Assembly (NCBI RefSeq): GCF_047777955.1 | Contig: NZ_CP180537.1 | Location: 3,658,001-3,722,000, forward strand | Length of the DNA: 64,000 nucleotides | Direction: 5' to 3' | Source of the DNA: Didemnitutus sp047777955 | GTDB taxonomy: Bacteria; Verrucomicrobiota; Verrucomicrobiia; Opitutales; Opitutaceae | Shown: piece by piece, positions 60,537 to 64,000 of the stretch | Numbering within the stretch: the stretch's first letter is position 1 | How the letters are laid out: the number at the start of each line of letters is the position of its first letter | Notes under the pieces: generated by a model | What the model saw: the letters and a program-made list of their open reading frames with translations, nothing else | What the model was told of the DNA's origin: nothing | The model's database searches: none | Made by a program: the position numbers and the translations under genes

Positions 60537-62075
60537 TCAGAGCAGGTCGGCCGCGAGCTCGGCCAGGCGCGAGCGCTCGCCCTTGGAGAGCTTCACGTGC
60601 GCGTGGAGCGACTGGCCCTTCATCCGGTTGTGGCAGAAGACCAGGCCGTTGCTGCGCGCGTCGACGTAGGGGTTGTCGATCTGCGCCGGATCGCCGATGA
60701 GCACGATCTTCGAACTCTCGGAAATGCGCGTGATGACGGTCTTCACCTCGTGCGGCGTGAGCTGCTGCGCCTCGTCGAGGATGAAGAAGCGGCGGGCGAT
60801 CGAGCGGCCGCGGATGAAGCACAGCGCCTCGATCTCGACGAGGCCGTTCTTGATCAGGCGCTCGTAGGGCTTCATCGGCGGGAGACCGTTTCCGTTGCCA
60901 TTGCCGCCGCCGTGCGCGGGCTGCGGTGCGGTCATGCTGCCGATGATCTCGTCGTGCTTGCGCTTTTTCTTCCCGACCTTCTTCGCGGCGAACTGCGGCT
61001 CCTTCGGCAGCTTGGAGGGCATGAGCACCTCGAGCGCGTCGTGGTAGGGCTGCAGCCACGGCTTCATCTTCTCCTCGAGCGAGCCGGGGAGGAAGCCGAT
61101 GTCCTTGCCGAGGGCGATGACGGGGCGCGAGATCGAGAGGCCGTCGTAGCGGGCGTTCTCCGGGTCGGTGATCTGGTGGAGCGCGCAGCCGGTGGAGAGG
61201 AGCGTCTTGCCCGTGCCCGCCTTGCCGAAGCAGGTGATGAGCGAGATGGAGTCGTCCATCAGCGCGTCCATGAAGAACTGCTGCTCGAGATTGCGCGGGC
61301 GGATCGGGATGCCGCCGGGGGCCTTGACGAACTCGGGGAAGCGCAGCCGGCGCACGACGCCCTGGCCGTAGTAGCGGCCGGGGGCGGTCTTGCCCTCGGG
61401 CGTCATGAGCAGGACGTATTCGTTGAGATAGAGTTTTTTCGCGACCTCGTCGGCGATGGCGAACTGCCCCTCGGAGAAGAAGCGCTGCATCTCGTAGACG
61501 TCGAGCGAGAGCGTCTGATACGAGTCGGTGTCGGGCGCCTCGGGGACCTTGTCGTTGAGGTAGTCCTCGGCCTCGAGGCCGACGGCGCGGGCCTTGAGCT
61601 GCACGTTGACGTCCTTGGTGACGAGGATCGTCGGCGGCGGGAAGGTTTCCTGCACGAAGAGCGCGGCCGCGATGATGCGGTTGTCCTTCTTCGTGAAATC
61701 CGAGACCACGGCGCGCAGCCGCTGCATCGCGGGCGTCGACCAGTTGTTCTCGACGAGGTAGCGGTTGATGATGATCGAGAGCGTGCCGCCGTTGGGCAGC
61801 TTCACGCCCTCGTGCATCGAGCGCGAGTCGGGCAGCAGCTCCTGCAGCAGCCGGTGCACGCGCCGCGCGTTGCGGCCACGCTCGGTCGACTGCTCGCTCT
61901 TGATCGCGTCGAGTTCCTCGAGCACCTCGACGGGGATCGCGAGGTTGTTGTCCTCGAACTTGAACAGCGACTGCGGGTCGTGCAGCAGGACGTTCGTGTC
62001 CAGAACGTAGGTCTTAACCTTCGTGCCAACGTGATGCTGCGGTGGATTGTAAACCCCACTCAGTGTGGATTCCAT
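60537..62075 (-). CDS. PhoH family protein with N-terminal PIN domain
   Basis: Two-domain protein of 512 residues. The PIN-like nuclease domain at ~20-190 has KTYVLDTNVLLHDP, VLEELDAIK and KDNRIIAAAL / LVTKDVNVQLKA acidic residues; the PhoH ATPase domain has Walker A GKAGTGKTLLSTG and Walker B RFFILDEAQQLTPHE. A Gly/Asn-rich low-complexity spacer (HGGGNGNGNG) interrupts the ATPase domain before MKPYERLIK. PIN-PhoH fusions (PhoH2 type) are RNA helicase/ribonucleases in other bacteria. ATG at 62075 (MESTLSGVYNPPQ) is used. Confidence 0.93.
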   Translation of the reverse strand: MESTLSGVYNPPQHHVGTKVKTYVLDTNVLLHDPQSLFKFEDNNLAIPVEVLEELDAIKSEQSTERGRNARRVHRLLQELLPDSRSMHEGVKLPNGGTLSIIINRYLVENNWSTPAMQRLRAVVSDFTKKDNRIIAAALFVQETFPPPTILVTKDVNVQLKARAVGLEAEDYLNDKVPEAPDTDSYQTLSLDVYEMQRFFSEGQFAIADEVAKKLYLNEYVLLMTPEGKTAPGRYYGQGVVRRLRFPEFVKAPGGIPIRPRNLEQQFFMDALMDDSISLITCFGKAGTGKTLLSTGCALHQITDPENARYDGLSISRPVIALGKDIGFLPGSLEEKMKPWLQPYHDALEVLMPSKLPKEPQFAAKKVGKKKRKHDEIIGSMTAPQPAHGGGNGNGNGLPPMKPYERLIKNGLVEIEALCFIRGRSIARRFFILDEAQQLTPHEVKTVITRISESSKIVLIGDPAQIDNPYVDARSNGLVFCHNRMKGQSLHAHVKLSKGERSRLAELAADLL

Positions 62076-62078
62076 CGA

Positions 62079-62140
62079 CGTGGATAACTTGTGAGCAACC
62101 CATGTATCCGCTTGGCGGTTTTGTAAATGCGATAATCGCA
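62079..62140. promoter_or_regulatory. Divergent regulatory region between phoH and AIM24-like gene
   Basis: The 280-base gap contains a one-mismatch DnaA-box-like CGTGGATAA at 62079-62087 and a perfect 13-base palindrome TGCGAT-A-ATCGCA at 62128-62140 that overlaps a possible extended -10 (TGCGATAAT). It is A/T-rich (62081-62160) while the remainder to 62355 is ordinary G+C-rich sequence with no gene seen. Operator or promoter function is inferred. Confidence 0.35.
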
Positions 62141-62355
62141 AATTGGTGAAAAATTCTCGTGAACTGACGGGCGTTGACCGCGCGAACGCCCGCAAGCGGC
62201 AGCGGCACTGGGCTCGGAAGAGCGCGTTTTCCCTCCCGAACCCGCCGCGCATCGCGCGCCCGCAGGCGTCGGCGTTCGGGGCGCGGGTGGAAAAGCGCAG
62301 TCAGATTCAAGGTGCCGAGGCGCGACTTTTCCGCGAACCTGCGGGTCCTTTCGCC

Positions 62356-63156
62356 ATGAATCCCATGCACGTGATTGATTATCGCATCAACGGCGACGAC
62401 ATGCAGTTCGTCGAAGTCGAGCTCGACCCCAACGAAGCGGTTGTCGCCGAGGCCGGCGCCATGATGTTTATGGACGACGGCATCGAGATGGAGACGATCT
62501 TCGGCGACGGTTCGCAGCAGAACCGCGGTTTTCTCGGCTCGCTGCTCGGCGCAGGCACCCGCGTCCTCACGGGCGAGTCGCTTTTCATGACCGTCTATGG
62601 CAACCGCTCGATGCAGAAGCGGCGGGTGGCGTTCGGCGCGCCGTATCCCGGCAAGATCCTGCCCATGCACCTCGGCGAGATGGGCGGCGAGCTGATCGCG
62701 CAGAAGGATGCGTTCCTCTGCGCGGCCAAGGGCGTGAGCATCGGCATCGCTTTCCAGAAGCGCATCGGCGTCGGGTTGTTCGGCGGCGAGGGCTTCATCA
62801 TGCAGCGGCTGCGCGGCGACGGCCTCGCCTTCGTGCATGCGTGCGGCACGCTCTACGAGCGCGTGCTGGCGCCGGGCGAGACCCTGCGCGTCGACACCGG
62901 CTGCCTCGTCGCGCTGCAGCCGGGCGTCGACTACGACATCGAGTTCATCGGCGGCATCAAGTCGGCGCTCTTCGGCGGCGAGGGCTTGTTCCTCGCGCGC
63001 CTCCGCGGCCCGGGCAAGGTGTGGCTGCAATCGCTGCCCTTCTCGCGTCTCGCCGGCCGCATCGTCGCGGCCGCGCCGCAGACCGGCCGCGGCGGCCGCG
63101 AGGAAGGCTCGATCCTCGGCGGCCTCGGCCGCGTGCTCGACGGCGACAACCGCTGA
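62356..63156 (+). CDS. AIM24/TIGR00266-like protein
   Basis: Conserved beta-rich protein of unknown molecular function, 266 residues. Repeating pattern: VEVELDPNEAVVAEAGAMMFMDDGIEMET, then SGIA-like stretches (LLGAGTRVLTGESLFMTVY, GKILPMHLGE), FGGEGFIMQRLRGDGLAFVHACG, VDTGCLVALQPGVDYDIEF, FGGEGLFLARLRGPGKVWLQSLP. This matches the TRAP-like/AIM24 family. ATG 62356 gives the usual start; the longer reading from 62143 passes through the regulatory region. Confidence 0.9.
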   Translation: MNPMHVIDYRINGDDMQFVEVELDPNEAVVAEAGAMMFMDDGIEMETIFGDGSQQNRGFLGSLLGAGTRVLTGESLFMTVYGNRSMQKRRVAFGAPYPGKILPMHLGEMGGELIAQKDAFLCAAKGVSIGIAFQKRIGVGLFGGEGFIMQRLRGDGLAFVHACGTLYERVLAPGETLRVDTGCLVALQPGVDYDIEFIGGIKSALFGGEGLFLARLRGPGKVWLQSLPFSRLAGRIVAAAPQTGRGGREEGSILGGLGRVLDGDNR

Positions 63157-63247
63157 TTCTCACCTGCTCCGCCGCTCGTCCCGTGGCGGAGCCGTTTGTC
63201 CCTAGCGGGTTGAAGGGACGGCGCCGACCGGCTTGGATCGGAGCGCA

Positions 63248-63775
63248 ATGAGCACCACACTGACCTACGGCATCTATCTCGCGCTCGCGAACATCGCGCT
63301 GACGCTCGTCGGCTTTTTCCTCGGCTACCAGGGCGAGAACATCGCCCACGGCCAATGGTTTCAATACACGGTCTGGGTCGCGATGATCGCGGTCGCGGTC
63401 CTCGGCATCCGCGCGGTGCGCGAGGACTCGCCGCACAAGTCGCTCAGCTACGGCCGCGGCGTCGGCACGGCAGCGATGATCGGGCTCTACTCCGGCATTT
63501 TCGGCGGCATCTACGCGTTCATCCACTTCAAGTTCGTCAACCCGAACTTCATCGATTACCTCGTCGAATTCATCAAGAGCCAGCCCAACGCGGCGAACAT
63601 GTCGGAGCAGCAGCTCGCCGGCATGGAGAAGGGCGTGCGGCTGTTCTACAGCCCGCCGGTGCTCGCGATCATGTCGCCGATCTTCAACACGATCATCTGC
63701 ACGATCATCGGCCTCGTCGCCTCCGCCTTCCTGAAGCGCGCCGCGCCCGAGGGCGCCGAGCCGCCGCCGATGTGA
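63248..63775 (+). CDS. DUF4199 membrane protein
   Basis: Small membrane protein, 175 residues, with four hydrophobic spans (YLALANIALTLVGFFLG, YTVWVAMIAVAVLGI, AAMIGLYSGIFGGIYAF, FNTIICTIIGLVASAFL) and the DUF4199 pattern SLSYGRGVGTAAMIGLYSG, in which the helix pair precedes a ~50-residue amphipathic loop. Function unknown. ATG 63248 is used; an in-frame TTG lies five codons upstream. A terminator follows. Confidence 0.85.
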   Translation: MSTTLTYGIYLALANIALTLVGFFLGYQGENIAHGQWFQYTVWVAMIAVAVLGIRAVREDSPHKSLSYGRGVGTAAMIGLYSGIFGGIYAFIHFKFVNPNFIDYLVEFIKSQPNAANMSEQQLAGMEKGVRLFYSPPVLAIMSPIFNTIICTIIGLVASAFLKRAAPEGAEPPPM

Positions 63776-63804
63776 GCGCACGCTGATCCTGCCTTTCCAA
63801 CGAG

Positions 63805-63835
63805 CGAGGCCGTCCCCAACCCGGGGACGGCCTCG
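63805..63835. terminator. Terminator hairpin between convergent genes
   Basis: Perfect 13-bp stem CGAGGCCGTCCCC / GGGGACGGCCTCG (63805-63817 and 63823-63835), 5-base loop. The following ATTCGTTT is only weakly T-rich, so it may serve both convergent genes. Confidence 0.65.
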
Positions 63836-63887
63836 ATTCGTTTCTGCACACACCGGCGCGCCACACCAGGCGCGCGGGAAATCCAGC

Positions 63888-64000
63888 CTAGAACGGGCGC
63901 AGCGCGCCGCGGGCCGCACGAGCGGCATCCGGAGCCGGATGGCCGCTCGTCTTGGTCTTCTCCGGCGCCTTCACCGCGGCGCCCTCCTGCTCGAGATTGT
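63888..64000 (-). CDS. 3' end of an unidentified gene, truncated by window edge
   Basis: On the minus strand the frame entering the window reads NLEQEGAAVKAPEKTKTSG, continues through APDAARAARGALRPF and stops with TAG at 63888-63890. The tail is Ala/Lys/Arg/Pro-rich, so the family cannot be named. It is supported by the hairpin downstream of it and the 112 bases between the DUF4199 stop and this stop. Confidence 0.45.
   Translation of the reverse strand, partial: NLEQEGAAVKAPEKTKTSGHPAPDAARAARGALRPF

Overview
The window is a very G+C-rich bacterial chromosome segment with about 47 protein genes, mostly core housekeeping, and no tRNA, rRNA, CRISPR array, prophage or transposase gene that I can see. 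The cell is Gram-negative and diderm (LpxB, LolD/LolC-E, RseP, TatA, MreBCD/PBP2). The long two-part IspG, the gene order uppS-cdsA-dxr-rseP-ispG-dnaA and the style of the uncharacterised proteins suggest a verrucomicrobium of the Opitutaceae type. That placement is inference from protein character, not a database match.

Layout. 1-3.9 kb: 3' part of dnaG, rpoD, tatA. 4.0-6.3 kb: a Kef-type antiporter. 6.5-11.0 kb: rod-shape operon mreB-mreC-mreD-PBP2. 11.0-15.5 kb (minus): MoxR ATPase, DUF58 protein and TgpA-like transglutaminase. 15.6-19.3 kb: Na+/H+ antiporter, phospholipase D-like protein, pterin dehydratase. 19.3-26.0 kb: isoprenoid/lipid/envelope run uppS-cdsA-dxr-rseP-ispG. 26.0-27.9 kb: a regulatory region and dnaA. 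28-32 kb: a hypothetical, DoxX, ligA and VanZ-like proteins. 32.1-34.1 kb: hemX-like gene and hemA. 34.1-40.4 kb (minus): two large paralogous hybrid histidine kinases. 40.4-46.1 kb (minus): lysS, lolC/E, lolD, a Gfo/Idh oxidoreductase and lpxB. 46.2-52.7 kb: a methyltransferase, then lipB, two TPR membrane glycosyltransferase-like genes and lipA. 52.8-55.4 kb: AMP nucleosidase, an MBL-fold hydrolase and a Ca2+/Na+ exchanger. 55.5-58.6 kb (minus): an uncharacterised pair that resembles an ion-driven stator. 58.7-64 kb: def, a corrinoid adenosyltransferase with a membrane partner, PhoH, AIM24-like and DUF4199 proteins, and the end of one more gene.

Three things stand out. (1) Five long inverted repeats, in which each arm is itself a small hairpin (REPIN-like layout), are scattered through the window; two of them lie in frame inside the DUF58 gene. 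(2) Nine genes, several of them essential, carry ten frame breaks at short homopolymers that look one or two bases too short; this points to sequence error rather than gene loss, and I annotate these genes across the break. (3) The pair at 55490-58582 looks like a MotA/ExbB-like protein with six membrane segments plus a partner with an Asp in its single membrane helix and a long coiled coil, a possible undescribed motor-like complex.
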